A DNA stretch of 64,000 bases, taken from positions 155,828 to 219,827 of the forward strand of contig JAHBSG010000004.1 of NCBI GenBank assembly GCA_019639235.1. Direction: 5' to 3'. Numbering within the stretch: position 1 is the first letter of the stretch; each line of letters starts with the position of its first letter. The stretch comes from Acidobacteriota bacterium. GTDB lineage: Bacteria; Acidobacteriota; Blastocatellia; Pyrinomonadales; Pyrinomonadaceae. The position numbers and the translations under genes are program-made. The notes beneath the pieces were generated by a model. It worked only from the letters and a program-made list of their open reading frames with translations. It did not search any database and was not told the DNA's origin. Of this stretch, positions 29,699 through 38,957 are shown piece by piece.

Positions 29699-30817
29699 CT
29701 AGACTGATTGCTTTGCAAGCAATCGTTCTAGGACCTTTGCAAGATAGGACACGACTGCGATCATTCGTGCGTATTCGATCCGGGTCGGGCCAAGAACGCT
29801 CAAGGTTCCGACCGCGGTACTGTCGCCGATCCGGTATGGAGCTGAGATCAGCGAACAATCCTGAAGGGGTGTTACCGAATTTTCGCTTCCGATAACGATC
29901 TTGACCTCTCCTTTGCCCGTCTCCTCTTTTGAGACGCACTCATTGAGGATGTGCAGCAGCTTCGATTTCTCGCCGATGGTGGCAAGAAGCTCGCGAAGCC
30001 TTTCGAGGTCAGCAAAGTCACGCTTTGAAAGGATATTCGTGGTTCCTTCAACGTAAACTTCGCCCAGGCTTTCACTCTCGCCCTCGATGCTCTGTGAGCA
30101 AAGAATAACGGCCGTTTGCAGAAGCCGGTCGAACAAAGCCCGCTCTTCGTGCATCCGCCGGAGTATCTCGTCCCTGATCTCCGAAAGGCTCTTGCCCGCA
30201 AACTCCACATTGAGGTAATTCGAACACTTCTCGAGTTCCTCTCGCGTTAGCGGGGCCGAAAGCCGGATCAGGCGATTGTGGACGATATTTGGCGGAGAGA
30301 CCATTACGACCAGCACACGGTTCTCAGCAACGCTGATGAATTCGATGTGCTGGAGCCGGTCGTTCGCCAGGCTTGGCGAGACCACTATCCCAACATTATT
30401 TGAAAGATCAGATAGGAGTTGTGAGGTCCGCTCGAGCAGCCGATCCGGTGCTTCAATGATCGTATCATCAAAGGATCCGAATTCTTCTGCTATCCGCTTC
30501 AGGTCCACGTCAGAGACCTTCAGAACACCGAGCAGATTATCAACATAGAAGCGATACCCGTGGTCGGTCGGCACGCGACCGGCTGAGGTGTGGGGTTGCT
30601 CGAGAAAACCAAGCTCCTCAAGCTCGCTCATGACACTGCGAATGGTCGCCGAACTTACGCGAGAGGAACTCGCAAAACGTTCTGCCACCTTCTTCGAGCC
30701 AACCGGCTCACCGGTGACAAAGTGTTCGTCGATGACGGCAGCAAGCACCGCTTGCCCACGCTTGTCAGGGTCGGGACGGACGGATTTGATGTCTCCATTT
30801 GACTCGCGAACCGCCAT
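29699..30817 (-). CDS. hrcA: heat-inducible transcription repressor HrcA
   Basis: Repressor that senses chaperone supply through GroEL and classically binds CIRCE inverted repeats. The winged helix is at about 15-80 (SRVSSATIRSVMSELEELGFLEQPHTSAGRVPTDHGYRFYV). The GAF-like core and HrcA tail follow (LQHIEFISVAENRVLVVMV, SAPYRIGDSTAVGTLSVLGPTRIEYARMIAVVSY). First gene of its operon, divergent from the SprT-like gene. No canonical CIRCE is seen upstream; other inverted repeats are. Confidence 0.95.
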   Translation of the reverse strand: MAVRESNGDIKSVRPDPDKRGQAVLAAVIDEHFVTGEPVGSKKVAERFASSSRVSSATIRSVMSELEELGFLEQPHTSAGRVPTDHGYRFYVDNLLGVLKVSDVDLKRIAEEFGSFDDTIIEAPDRLLERTSQLLSDLSNNVGIVVSPSLANDRLQHIEFISVAENRVLVVMVSPPNIVHNRLIRLSAPLTREELEKCSNYLNVEFAGKSLSEIRDEILRRMHEERALFDRLLQTAVILCSQSIEGESESLGEVYVEGTTNILSKRDFADLERLRELLATIGEKSKLLHILNECVSKEETGKGEVKIVIGSENSVTPLQDCSLISAPYRIGDSTAVGTLSVLGPTRIEYARMIAVVSYLAKVLERLLAKQSV

Positions 30818-30844
30818 TTGTCACGTTGGAGGGAGAACCGCAGT

Positions 30845-30865
30845 TGGAGAGAAGTTTTCTCTCCA
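30845..30865. promoter_or_regulatory. inverted repeat in the hrcA leader
   Basis: Perfect 9-bp arms TGGAGAGAA and TTCTCTCCA with a 3-base centre, 28 bases before the hrcA ATG and downstream of the likely -10. It could be an operator or an RNA hairpin. It is not the CIRCE sequence, and the spacer (3, not 9) differs. Confidence 0.5.
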
Positions 30866-30878
30866 CTTAATAGAAATA

Positions 30879-30914
30879 GCATCGACACGTGATATGTGTC
30901 AACGATTAATCGTT
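30879..30914 (-). promoter_or_regulatory. hrcA promoter with a palindrome over the -35
   Basis: On the minus strand TTGACA (30897-30902) is followed after 17-18 bases by CTATTTC, a fair -10. A perfect 14-bp palindrome AACGATTAATCGTT (30901-30914) overlaps the first bases of the -35 box. The spacer holds GACAC...GTGTC half sites. A repressor bound there would block the polymerase. Confidence 0.5.
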
Positions 30915-30931
30915 AAACCTGTATTAACAAG

Positions 30932-31693
30932 GTGTCTTTAGATCCCGTAATTGATGAGATCGCTGAGGTTTACCGCGACGTGATCGGGCATTATGACCCC
31001 GAGCGAAGCGGCGTTTCGGTCCATGTTTCGTTCTATCCCTACGTCGGGATCAACCAAACTATTCGCGTTCGTGACGGAAGCGTTTACGTACGGATCGCGG
31101 AGGTTTGCCGGGATATGCCGATCGATGTCCATCAGGCATTGGCTCATGTTCTGGTAGCGAAACTCTTTCGCCGCCGGGTGCCGAAACGCGCTCGCGAGCT
31201 CTACGCCGAATATATTTCTTCTCCACAAATGCGCGATCGCGCAGCTGCTAGCCGCCGCGACCGAGGCCGGAAGGTGATAACCGGAACCGATGGGTCCTTT
31301 TATGACCTTGAGGAGCTTTTTTCAGATCTCAACACGAAATATTTCTGGGGAACACTGCGAAAACCGAAACTGACATGGTCCGCGAAGCCTACATTCAGAA
31401 TACTTGGCCATTTTGATTCGCACCACGACACGATCGTAATCAGCCGCTCTCTCGACTCGGGTGATGTGCCTCGCTACGTGATTGAATACGTAATGTACCA
31501 TGAGATGCTTCACGTTTTTCACCCGACGGTACACCACAACGGTCGGCGGTATAACCACACGCCCGAATTTCGCCGCGACGAGGAACGCTTTGAGAAGTTT
31601 GAAGAAGCGGACATTTGGATAGAGACCAATGCCCGAAAACTAAAACGCAATGTGAAAAAGGGGCAGTCTATTCTGAGGCGAATTGTGCGATGA
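30932..31693 (+). CDS. SprT-like/M48-like putative metallopeptidase
   Basis: A 253-residue protein without a signal peptide. It has a zinc motif YHEMLHVFHP (HEMLH near 192-196) and a later histidine/acid region YNHTPEFRRDEERF, the arrangement of SprT/YgjP-type gluzincins. An N-terminal half (DLEELFSDLNTKYFWGTLRKPKLTWS precedes the motif) matches the layout of SprT-like domains. Activity is inferred from the motif only. The start is GTG 30932, divergent from hrcA. Its 3' end overlaps the convergent lipoprotein gene by 26 bases. Confidence 0.75.
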   Translation: MSLDPVIDEIAEVYRDVIGHYDPERSGVSVHVSFYPYVGINQTIRVRDGSVYVRIAEVCRDMPIDVHQALAHVLVAKLFRRRVPKRARELYAEYISSPQMRDRAAASRRDRGRKVITGTDGSFYDLEELFSDLNTKYFWGTLRKPKLTWSAKPTFRILGHFDSHHDTIVISRSLDSGDVPRYVIEYVMYHEMLHVFHPTVHHNGRRYNHTPEFRRDEERFEKFEEADIWIETNARKLKRNVKKGQSILRRIVR

Positions 31694-33239
31694 TGCTTCC
31701 GATGATTCCGAAGTCGGAAACGCTTGTCCGTTCGATCGCTTTCTGATTGATGCGGGTTTCGGTCGTGTACCTTGCGACGACGGGATCCTCTGTCGATCTC
31801 TTTGCCGACAGCACGTCGGCGATCCTTCCCGGAATTTCCGAGTCACCGCCGATCGTGGTCGCCGCGGCGGTAGATGCCGCGATGGCCTTGATGCTAGCCG
31901 GCAGTTCCGTTCCGCCAGTCCGCTTTCCGGCGTCGATCGAGAGTTGGACCGCGTCCGGATACCCAATGATCACAACGTCACCGGCAATTGCCATCGCGAT
32001 GTCGCCGTCGGCCGACCGCCAGAGGTTAGTGCCGCTTTCAGGCTCGGTAGGCTTCTCTGAGCGGAGTTCTTGAGCGACGGAGCTCAGGAGCGTTGCACGG
32101 TCTTTTACCCTCGCGATTACGACCTGCCTTTCGCCTTCACCATCGAATCTCGCGGTGATGAACTGCGTGCCAACCGAACTGAGAAACAGTTCCGCGTTGT
32201 CGATGCCATAAGGCTCGAAAAGGCTATCGGAAAATGCGAGAAGCAGCTTCCTGGAAAGCTCGTCGGTTTGCCGTTGCGCGGTCAATAGGGCCGCTCGCCA
32301 AGCGACGCGAGGGTCCTTTAGGTTGTACCGAGTGGCTGAAACGATTTTGTCCGGAATAAAGCGCTCAAGTCCGAGCGAACCACCTTCGGCCGCGGCCATC
32401 GATTCGCCAAGCACGGTGCCTGTTTCGCTGACGGTCGAGATCGTTAGCCGGTCCTCGATCCCGGCATCAACGGACTGCGACGACCATCGAACCTCTGTCA
32501 CGGTATTTCGCAGCACCTCGGGCAACACTCTCGCGACAAAGCTCTGCACCTCTGCGTCGTCGCTTGCACGGTTCGCCATCGAAACGCCTGAGATGTTCGC
32601 GAGCTGGGCTATACCTTCTTTCGAAATGTAACCTGAGACCAGGCCCGCTTGTTCGGTAAATTCCTTTCTTCTTGCGATCGAGGCAAGCTCGCCATTCTTG
32701 GCGGCAAGAGCACGTTCGAGTGCGGATTCGTCATTGCCAAAGATGATGAGGCTGCCGAGGACGAGTGCATATGCCTTTTGCCCATCTTGTCCGAGCCAAA
32801 TGAAATATCGACCACTGTGCTTTTCTGAGATCTCAAGCTTCGCCTCGCCGCCGTATGCTTCGCTGATAAAAAGCCCGAGTTCATTTTCAACGAATCCGAG
32901 CACTTGGAAATTCCATAGCCGGGTTTCGGCAACCGCAACGAATCGCGGCCGGAAGTTCAGAACCGAGTTCGAATCCGTAACGGGCTGTTCGATCGTCTCA
33001 AATCCGGTTACCGCGACTGCCATTTCAATGCCGTCTATTGCGCGGAGATCGGGTTTGCTCTCGGCTGCCTCGGCAAAACGCGGGCTTTCTGTCACTGCAC
33101 GGATCAACCGCCCGAGGTCGCGGGTTTCGATGAATATCAGAGCATCCTCGGGAATCGCCGTCCGCGGGTCGGTAGGCGGCGAACCGCACGACGCAACCGC
33201 CAAACTGAAGGCGACGAGCAGAACTGCCAGCCGACACAT
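31668..33239 (-). CDS. putative lipoprotein, DUF3352-like
   Basis: A 523-residue exported protein. MCRLAVLLVAFSLAVASC ends in a lipobox cysteine, so it should be a lipid-anchored envelope protein. The mature part begins with a PEDALIFIETRDLGRL stretch, resembling DUF3352-type proteins of unknown role. The frame is open far upstream to 33686, but that part lies over the divergent SDR gene and is spurious; an ATG at 33302 is the only other reasonable start, and it would give an unusually long N-region. The 3' end overlaps the SprT-like gene by 26 bases. Confidence 0.65.
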   Translation of the reverse strand: MCRLAVLLVAFSLAVASCGSPPTDPRTAIPEDALIFIETRDLGRLIRAVTESPRFAEAAESKPDLRAIDGIEMAVAVTGFETIEQPVTDSNSVLNFRPRFVAVAETRLWNFQVLGFVENELGLFISEAYGGEAKLEISEKHSGRYFIWLGQDGQKAYALVLGSLIIFGNDESALERALAAKNGELASIARRKEFTEQAGLVSGYISKEGIAQLANISGVSMANRASDDAEVQSFVARVLPEVLRNTVTEVRWSSQSVDAGIEDRLTISTVSETGTVLGESMAAAEGGSLGLERFIPDKIVSATRYNLKDPRVAWRAALLTAQRQTDELSRKLLLAFSDSLFEPYGIDNAELFLSSVGTQFITARFDGEGERQVVIARVKDRATLLSSVAQELRSEKPTEPESGTNLWRSADGDIAMAIAGDVVIIGYPDAVQLSIDAGKRTGGTELPASIKAIAASTAAATTIGGDSEIPGRIADVLSAKRSTEDPVVARYTTETRINQKAIERTSVSDFGIIGSIIAQFASE

Positions 33240-33306
33240 GCGAATGAGACTCGTTCCTCGGCCGGGTGGCGGGTCAGAGCCATTCTTTGTGGTAAGATTC
33301 ATTTCC

Positions 33307-34092
33307 ATGAGCGACAGCGTATTTGCAAAGGACATTTTACAAGGGAAAGTTGCATTTGTAACAGGCGGAGGAACCGGGATAACCGGCGGCGTGGCTCGGG
33401 CGATGGCCGAACATGGCGCCCGTGTGGCGATCACAAGCCGAAAGGAAGAGAACCTTGAGGCGATGAAAAAGCTGATCGAGGATGGCGGCGGCGAGTGCTT
33501 TGCAGTTGCGGCAGACGTGCGTGATTTTGAAGCCGTTGAAAACGCTATCGCGAAAACGGTCGAGCATTTCGGTAAGATCGATATTGTGGTCAACGGTGCC
33601 GCGGGTAACTTTCTTTGTGCCGCTGAGCAGCTTTCGCCTAATGGATTCGGGACGGTCGTTGATATTGACACAAAAGGCACATTCAACGTTTGCCGTGCGG
33701 CGTTCGAGGAACTTAAGAAAACGCAGGGGCAGATCCTGAATATTTCGGCGACGCTTCATTATTTGGCGACGCCGATGCAGATCCACGTCTCGGCGGCGAA
33801 AGCCGGTGTTGATGCGATCACCCGAAATCTATCGGTAGAATGGGGCCGCCACGGGATACGTGTGAACGGCATCGCGCCGGGGCCTATCGAGGATACAGAA
33901 GGGATGAAACGGCTATTGCCCGAACCTCTCAAAGAGAAGATCACACGGAAGATCCCGGTGGGCCGCTTCGGCCGGATCAAGGATATAGAGAATGCTGCTC
34001 TCTTTTTGACCTCGGACGCTGCGAGTTATGTGAACGGAGTAACGCTCGTGGTTGACGGCGGTCAATGGCTTCTCGGAACAAGCCTCGGGTAA
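33307..34092 (+). CDS. SDR oxidoreductase, 2,4-dienoyl-CoA reductase (DECR2) type
   Basis: NADPH-dependent reductase of 261 residues, probably serving degradation of unsaturated fatty acids. The Rossmann motif is TGGGTGITGG, and NGAAGNF replaces the classic NNAG. The active-site region reads HVSAAKAGVDAITRNLSVEWGRHGIRVN, followed by APGPIEDTEGMKRL. This is the pattern of peroxisomal-type 2,4-dienoyl-CoA reductases, in which the usual YxxxK tyrosine is absent while the lysine is kept. Its TAA at 34090-34092 abuts the trmB stop. A link to the fadN/fadA genes at 57-63 kb is functional inference only. Confidence 0.85.
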   Translation: MSDSVFAKDILQGKVAFVTGGGTGITGGVARAMAEHGARVAITSRKEENLEAMKKLIEDGGGECFAVAADVRDFEAVENAIAKTVEHFGKIDIVVNGAAGNFLCAAEQLSPNGFGTVVDIDTKGTFNVCRAAFEELKKTQGQILNISATLHYLATPMQIHVSAAKAGVDAITRNLSVEWGRHGIRVNGIAPGPIEDTEGMKRLLPEPLKEKITRKIPVGRFGRIKDIENAALFLTSDAASYVNGVTLVVDGGQWLLGTSLG

Positions 34093-34716
34093 TTACTTTC
34101 GCACAAACAGCCGCCGATAGACCGGCAATTGCTTGTCTTCGACGGCTTTTTCGCGCTCGGTCTTTATCGGAAACGGATTCTCGGCCGTCGTTTGCTCGAT
34201 GAATTTTCCACTAGTCCTGAAATGTTCGAACATCTCCTCGGCGAGGAATTCGATGTCCGTTTGGACAAAAACCCGGCCGCCCTGCCTAAGGTGCGAGGCC
34301 ACGGTCTCGACCATTTCCGGATTTACCATCCGCCGCTTCGCGTGCTTTTTCTTGAACCACGGATCGGGGAACTGAATAGTAACAACTTCGAGAATGGCTT
34401 CGGGAAGTCCTTCAAGCAGCCGCTCGAGCCAGAGCATCGCATTGCAGAACGAGTAATGCAGGTTCGAAAGGCCGGCTTCTTCAGCTAACCGATTGGCTTC
34501 GGCAACAAGCGGCTCGCGGATCTCGACACCAAGATAGTTTCGGCTCGGATCGGCCTCGGCCATCCGGAGCAGAAAGCGCCCGCGCGCGCACCCAATGTCC
34601 AGAAGCAACGGCTTACTCGTATCTGCAAACAGTCCTTTATAGCCAAGCGGCACGGGCTCTTGCCGATAAAACGGCGAGAGTGGGTTTACATGCTGATGAA
34701 CGCGAACTCGGGGCAT
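34093..34716 (-). CDS. trmB: tRNA (guanine-N7)-methyltransferase
   Basis: Methylates G46 of tRNA with SAM. SAM motif LLLDIGCARGRFLLRMA at about 40-56, and the signature IQFPDPWFKKKHAKRRMVNP at about 115-134. Start ATG 34716 (MPRVRVHQHVN) overlaps the fabG stop by one base (TAATG), so the two are translationally coupled; the longer open frame simply reads back through fabG. 207 residues. Confidence 0.94.
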   Translation of the reverse strand: MPRVRVHQHVNPLSPFYRQEPVPLGYKGLFADTSKPLLLDIGCARGRFLLRMAEADPSRNYLGVEIREPLVAEANRLAEEAGLSNLHYSFCNAMLWLERLLEGLPEAILEVVTIQFPDPWFKKKHAKRRMVNPEMVETVASHLRQGGRVFVQTDIEFLAEEMFEHFRTSGKFIEQTTAENPFPIKTEREKAVEDKQLPVYRRLFVRK

Positions 34717-35471
34717 TACATCGCAAGGCCGCCGTTTGCGTTGATCACCTCGCCCGTAATACAAGCGGCGGCGGGCGAAAGCAAAAAGCAAACGATCTCG
34801 GCGGTTTCCTGAACACTTCCGAGCCGTCCAAGCGGTATCTGCGAGAGGATCTTTTCGCGGTACTCGGCGTTCATCTCGCTGGCCATCTCGGTCTCGACTA
34901 GCCCGAGCGCGAGTGCATTGACGGTGATCATTCGGCTCGCGACCTCTTTTGCGAGTGCTTTCGTCAGGCCGATCAGCCCTGCTTTGGAAGCCGAGTAATT
35001 CGTCTGCCCGAGCATTCCGACGACACCGGACACTGACGTGATGTTAACTATCGAACCGCCGTTCTCATTCTTAATCATCGGCCGAAGCACGGCCTTTGAG
35101 AAGTTCCAGGCACCTTTCAGGTTTGTGTCGATGACCGAATCCCAATCGTCTTCCTTCATCCGAAGTATCAGTTGGTCGCGGGTGATGCCGGCATTGTTGA
35201 CAAGGAAGTCGATCGTACCGAACTCGGCCGCTGCCGCCTTTACGAACTCTGCGGAAGCTTCAGTGTTCGCCACGTCGCACTGGGCCGCGAAGGCCCTTAC
35301 ACCGAGCCCTTCGATCTCCGCCTTCAGCTTTTCGGCCTCTTCTGCGCTACGGGCATAGTTGAACGCTACGTTACAGCCCCGCCTTGCCAATTCAAGTGCG
35401 ATCGCTTTCCCGATGCCTCGTGTTCCGCCGGTCACTATGGCGGACCGGCCCTCAAACTGTTTGTTACTCAA
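34716..35471 (-). CDS. fabG: 3-oxoacyl-[acyl-carrier-protein] reductase FabG
   Basis: Reduces 3-oxoacyl-ACP in fatty acid synthesis. SDR motifs are intact: TGGTRGIGKAIA, NNAGITRDQLILRM, ITSVSGVVG, catalytic YSASKAGLIGLTKALAKE, and the C-terminal ACITGEVINANGG. 251 residues. It precedes trmB with a one-base overlap, a pairing I do not explain functionally. Other SDRs share these motifs, but the NAGITRD and VINANGG sequences favour FabG. Confidence 0.9.
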   Translation of the reverse strand: MSNKQFEGRSAIVTGGTRGIGKAIALELARRGCNVAFNYARSAEEAEKLKAEIEGLGVRAFAAQCDVANTEASAEFVKAAAAEFGTIDFLVNNAGITRDQLILRMKEDDWDSVIDTNLKGAWNFSKAVLRPMIKNENGGSIVNITSVSGVVGMLGQTNYSASKAGLIGLTKALAKEVASRMITVNALALGLVETEMASEMNAEYREKILSQIPLGRLGSVQETAEIVCFLLSPAAACITGEVINANGGLAM

Positions 35472-35595
35472 GATCTTCTTTCTCCTTCGAAGTAAACCTC
35501 GATTCTAGATTCTGCGTCCTGCATCGTCAAAGCAACGTTCCTCTGCCTTTGTGCTCAACGCCTGGTTTCGCTTATGATTCGAGGGAAAACCGATT

Positions 35596-37101
35596 ATGAG
35601 ATCCGCACTTTTGCTTAAACGTCTCGCCTGCTTTGTCCTGTTCATTTCGATGCTTTCGACCGCTGTCTTCGCCCGGCAAGGTGCAACGCATTTTCGCGAA
35701 GTGACGGTTATCGATGGCACCGGTTCGCCACGTTACGTCGCCGATGTGACGATTCTCGGCGACCGTATAGCCAGGATCGGCAAGCCCGGCTCGGCGAAGA
35801 CGCGGGAAGGCGACCGTGTGATCGAAGGCCGCGGCCTTATTTTGGCTCCGGGATTCATAGATATCCACAACCACAGCGAATCCGGCCTCCTGCGCGAAGG
35901 AACAGCGGCGAATCAAGTCTCGCAGGGAATAACAACTCTGATTGTCGGCCCGGACGGCGGTTCACCCGATTCGATCGGCGAGTACTTCGCAAGCCTTCGC
36001 GGCAAGACCGCAGTTAACGTTGGTGCTTTCATCGGCCACGGCACGCTTCGAACGCTTGTCATGAAAGAGGATCTTCGCCGGCCCGCAACCGCGGCCGAGA
36101 TCGCCGCGATGTCCACTCTGCTTGAGAGAGCGATGAAAGACGGAGCGTTTGGGCTTTCGTCCGGGCTTGAGTACGACGCGGGCTTTTCGGCCACGACCGA
36201 AGAGTTGATCCAACTTTCGCGGGTTGCTGCAAAACACGGCGGAATCTATATGACCCATATGCGCGATGAAGAGGAAGGCGTACTAAACGCCATTCGTGAG
36301 GCGATCCGAATCGGGCGCGAGGCGAAGATCCCGGTACAGATCTCGCATATTAAGATGGGCAACAAGAGCGTCTGGGGCAGGTCGGCCGATGCGGTCGCGT
36401 TGGTCAACGAGGCCCGCAAAAACGGTCTCGATATCACTGCCGATGCATATCCTTATGTCGCCTGGGCATCCACCATTACGGTGCTCGTGCCGAGCCGGAA
36501 GCACGAAGACCCGGCCGAAGTGCAAAATGGCATCGACGCTCTTGGAGGCCCGGACAAGGTGCTCATAACCTCGTGTAGGGCGTTTCCAGACTATGAAGGC
36601 AAAACACTCGAGCAGGCTGCGGCCTTTGCCAAGAAGACCACGGTAGAAACCTACATTGAGATCGTGAAGAACGGAGGCGCGGGAGTGGTCGGGTTCGGAA
36701 TGAATGAGAACGACGTCAAGACCTTTTATCAAACGCCTTGGGTAATGGTCTCGAGCGATGGCGGGATCGGCGGTCGCCATCCGCGCGGAACGGGAACCTT
36801 CCCGCGTGTTCTCGGACTGTTCGTCCGCGAAAACAAATGGCTTGGGCTTGAAGAGGCGATAAAGAAAATGTCGCTGATGCCGGCCGAGAGGCTCGGACTT
36901 CGCGACCGCGGAAGGGTTAGGAAAGGCCTTAGGGCGGATCTAGTTCTTTTCGACCCGAAAACGGTCATCGACAGGGCAACGTTCACCGAGCCACAACTTT
37001 TTGCCGAAGGCATCAAGGCAGTCTTTGTCAATGGGGTCGAGGTCTGGGATGGTACTGGGACGACCGGGCAACTTCCCGGAGAGATCCTCAAAGGCCGCTA
37101 A
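35596..37101 (+). CDS. exported N-acyl-D-amino-acid deacylase family amidohydrolase
   Basis: Zinc amidohydrolase of 501 residues of the D-aminoacylase type, which frees D-amino acids from N-acyl forms. It has a signal peptide (LACFVLFISMLSTAVFARQ). The metal site is GFIDIHNHSESGLL, with further ligands in GIYMTHMRDEEEG and VQISHIKMGNK. The C-terminal VSSDGGIGGRHPRGTGTFPRVLG is characteristic. Export suggests that it works on peptidoglycan-derived or environmental substrates. It converges on rph with one base between stops. Confidence 0.87.
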   Translation: MRSALLLKRLACFVLFISMLSTAVFARQGATHFREVTVIDGTGSPRYVADVTILGDRIARIGKPGSAKTREGDRVIEGRGLILAPGFIDIHNHSESGLLREGTAANQVSQGITTLIVGPDGGSPDSIGEYFASLRGKTAVNVGAFIGHGTLRTLVMKEDLRRPATAAEIAAMSTLLERAMKDGAFGLSSGLEYDAGFSATTEELIQLSRVAAKHGGIYMTHMRDEEEGVLNAIREAIRIGREAKIPVQISHIKMGNKSVWGRSADAVALVNEARKNGLDITADAYPYVAWASTITVLVPSRKHEDPAEVQNGIDALGGPDKVLITSCRAFPDYEGKTLEQAAAFAKKTTVETYIEIVKNGGAGVVGFGMNENDVKTFYQTPWVMVSSDGGIGGRHPRGTGTFPRVLGLFVRENKWLGLEEAIKKMSLMPAERLGLRDRGRVRKGLRADLVLFDPKTVIDRATFTEPQLFAEGIKAVFVNGVEVWDGTGTTGQLPGEILKGR

Positions 37102-37102
37102 A

Positions 37103-37822
37103 CTAGGCTGCAAGCACTCGCCGCTGTATCTCGAATAATTGATGTATGCCTTTTTCGGCAAGGATCAGCATCTCGTCCATCTGTTCGCGTGAAAAGGGTT
37201 CACGCTCAGCCGTGCCCTGTAGCTCAATGAATTTTCCGGAGCCGGTGCAGACGATGTTCATATCCACATCGGCCTCCGAGTCCTCGGTATAGGCCAGGTC
37301 CAGGATCGGAGTTGCTTCGATGATCCCAACGCTAACCGCAGCAACTTCGCTTAGGATCGGATTCGTCCTGATGATCCCTTGTTTTACGAGTCGGCGGCAG
37401 GCAAGGGCAAGAGCGACGTACGCTCCCGTGATCGAAGCACAGCGCGTTCCTCCATCGGCCTGTATCACGTCGCAATCGAGATAGATCTGCCGCTCGCCAA
37501 GCAGCTTTGTGTCGACGACGGCGCGAAGGCTCCGCCCGATCAATCTCTGTATCTCCTGCGTCCGTCCGCTCGGCCGCTGGGTCTCGCGTTGGGTTCGCGT
37601 GTTGGTCGCCCGCGGCAGCATTGCATACTCCGCCGTAACCCAGCCGAGCCCTTTGTTCCTCAGAAAAAGCGGCACTTTATCCTCGACCGAGGCCGTGCAG
37701 ATGACCTTCGTCCCGCCGACCTCGATAAGCGCCGAACCTTCAGCGTAGGGCGAGATGTTAGGCGTTATCTTCGTGTTCCGAAGCTGGTCGAAGGCCCTTG
37801 AATCGTGTCGTTGAAATGTCAT
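37103..37822 (-). CDS. rph: ribonuclease PH
   Basis: Phosphorolytic 3'-5' exoribonuclease that trims tRNA precursors. The PH core is seen from [15 protein letters not shown] through [55 protein letters not shown], and [15 protein letters not shown]. 239 residues. It follows murI by 6 bases on the minus strand, a common housekeeping pairing in bacteria. Confidence 0.96.
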   Translation of the reverse strand: MTFQRHDSRAFDQLRNTKITPNISPYAEGSALIEVGGTKVICTASVEDKVPLFLRNKGLGWVTAEYAMLPRATNTRTQRETQRPSGRTQEIQRLIGRSLRAVVDTKLLGERQIYLDCDVIQADGGTRCASITGAYVALALACRRLVKQGIIRTNPILSEVAAVSVGIIEATPILDLAYTEDSEADVDMNIVCTGSGKFIELQGTAEREPFSREQMDEMLILAEKGIHQLFEIQRRVLAA

Positions 37823-37828
37823 TTTGGT

Positions 37829-38689
37829 TTAACTCAATGCCGGAACCTCGATCGCCTCGAGTTTCGCGGGCTTTACACCGAGAAAGCGTTCCGCAACGCT
37901 CGCGAAACGTTCGGCGGCATCGGTCACAAAAAAATGGTCAAGGTCATCGCAAAGCGATCGAGCTCTCTCGATCGTTCGTTCGCTCGCAAGTCCGCTGGAA
38001 ACAAGCAGGTCTGCAACCTCTTTCGCCGTCGCTTCGCCCGAATCAACAAGCTTAACATTCGCGCCGACAGTTCGCTGAATCACGTCGCGAAGGATCGGGT
38101 AATGTGTGCATCCGAGCACGAGTGCGTCCGGCGCATACTCGAGCATATCTGCGAGGTAGCGTTCGGCGATCGACGCAGTTTCAGCTTCGTTCGCCCAACC
38201 CTCCTCGGCAAGCGGAACGAAGAGCGGACAAGCGGTCTGGAAGACCGTGGCCTCGCCGCAGTATCGATGGATCGCCTCGACATATGCACCGCTTTTCACG
38301 GTAGCCTCGGTCGCGATCACGCCTATCTTTGGGGCCTCACGATCGGCAACATCTATCGCACGCCGACCGCCGGGACCGATTACGCCAACGACGTCAATGC
38401 CGATCCTTGCTCGAATTGCCGGAAGCGCCAATGCCGAAGCCGTATTGCATGCGACTACGAGTACCTTAATCCCCTGGTCCGCCAAAAACTGGGCATTCTC
38501 TAGCGCGTACTTTTCAACCGTCGCGAGCGATTTCGTCCCGTAAGGAACACGCGCCGTGTCGCCGAGGTAAACAAAGTGTTCGTTCGGCAGGCGGTAATGC
38601 AAGGCGCGATAAACGGTCAACCCACCGACGCCGGAATCGAAGATCCCGATCGGAAGTTCAGAATTTAAGTGCTCGATGTCGACGGGCAT
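37829..38689 (-). CDS. murI: glutamate racemase
   Basis: Makes D-glutamate for peptidoglycan. Motifs GIFDSGVGGLTVYRAL, LGDTARVPYG, VVACNTASALAL (catalytic Cys) and LGCTHYPILRD (second catalytic Cys). Start ATG 38689 (MPVDIEHLNSE) has GGTGAG just upstream; the frame stays open for 48 more codons without resemblance to the family. 286 residues. Operon with rph. Confidence 0.95.
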   Translation of the reverse strand: MPVDIEHLNSELPIGIFDSGVGGLTVYRALHYRLPNEHFVYLGDTARVPYGTKSLATVEKYALENAQFLADQGIKVLVVACNTASALALPAIRARIGIDVVGVIGPGGRRAIDVADREAPKIGVIATEATVKSGAYVEAIHRYCGEATVFQTACPLFVPLAEEGWANEAETASIAERYLADMLEYAPDALVLGCTHYPILRDVIQRTVGANVKLVDSGEATAKEVADLLVSSGLASERTIERARSLCDDLDHFFVTDAAERFASVAERFLGVKPAKLEAIEVPALS

Positions 38690-38957
38690 TTTGCTCACCG
38701 CTTCTGCGAATGAAAAGCATATTACTTGAATCTTGATTTTCAAATCGGCTGCGAGGTCATGGAGGCTCAAGTGTCCAAAATTTCCCCATCGCATTCGCCG
38801 GTCTGTCCCTATTTCCCCCATTTGGCCGGCCATGGAATCGAGTTTTCCTTGTTTTTCCGTGTTTTTATTTTGGCACGCTGATTGAACTACTAGAGAGCGT
38901 CTGCGGAGACCTCCGCCGATATTCGTAGATCTGGACTGACTCCCACCATTCCGGAAT

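Noticed and set aside
38870..38886. Possible sigma54 promoter (TTGGCACG-N4-TTGA) before the S8 protease
   Set aside because: The required GC of the -12 element is GA here, and no activator site or enhancer-binding protein gene is nearby.
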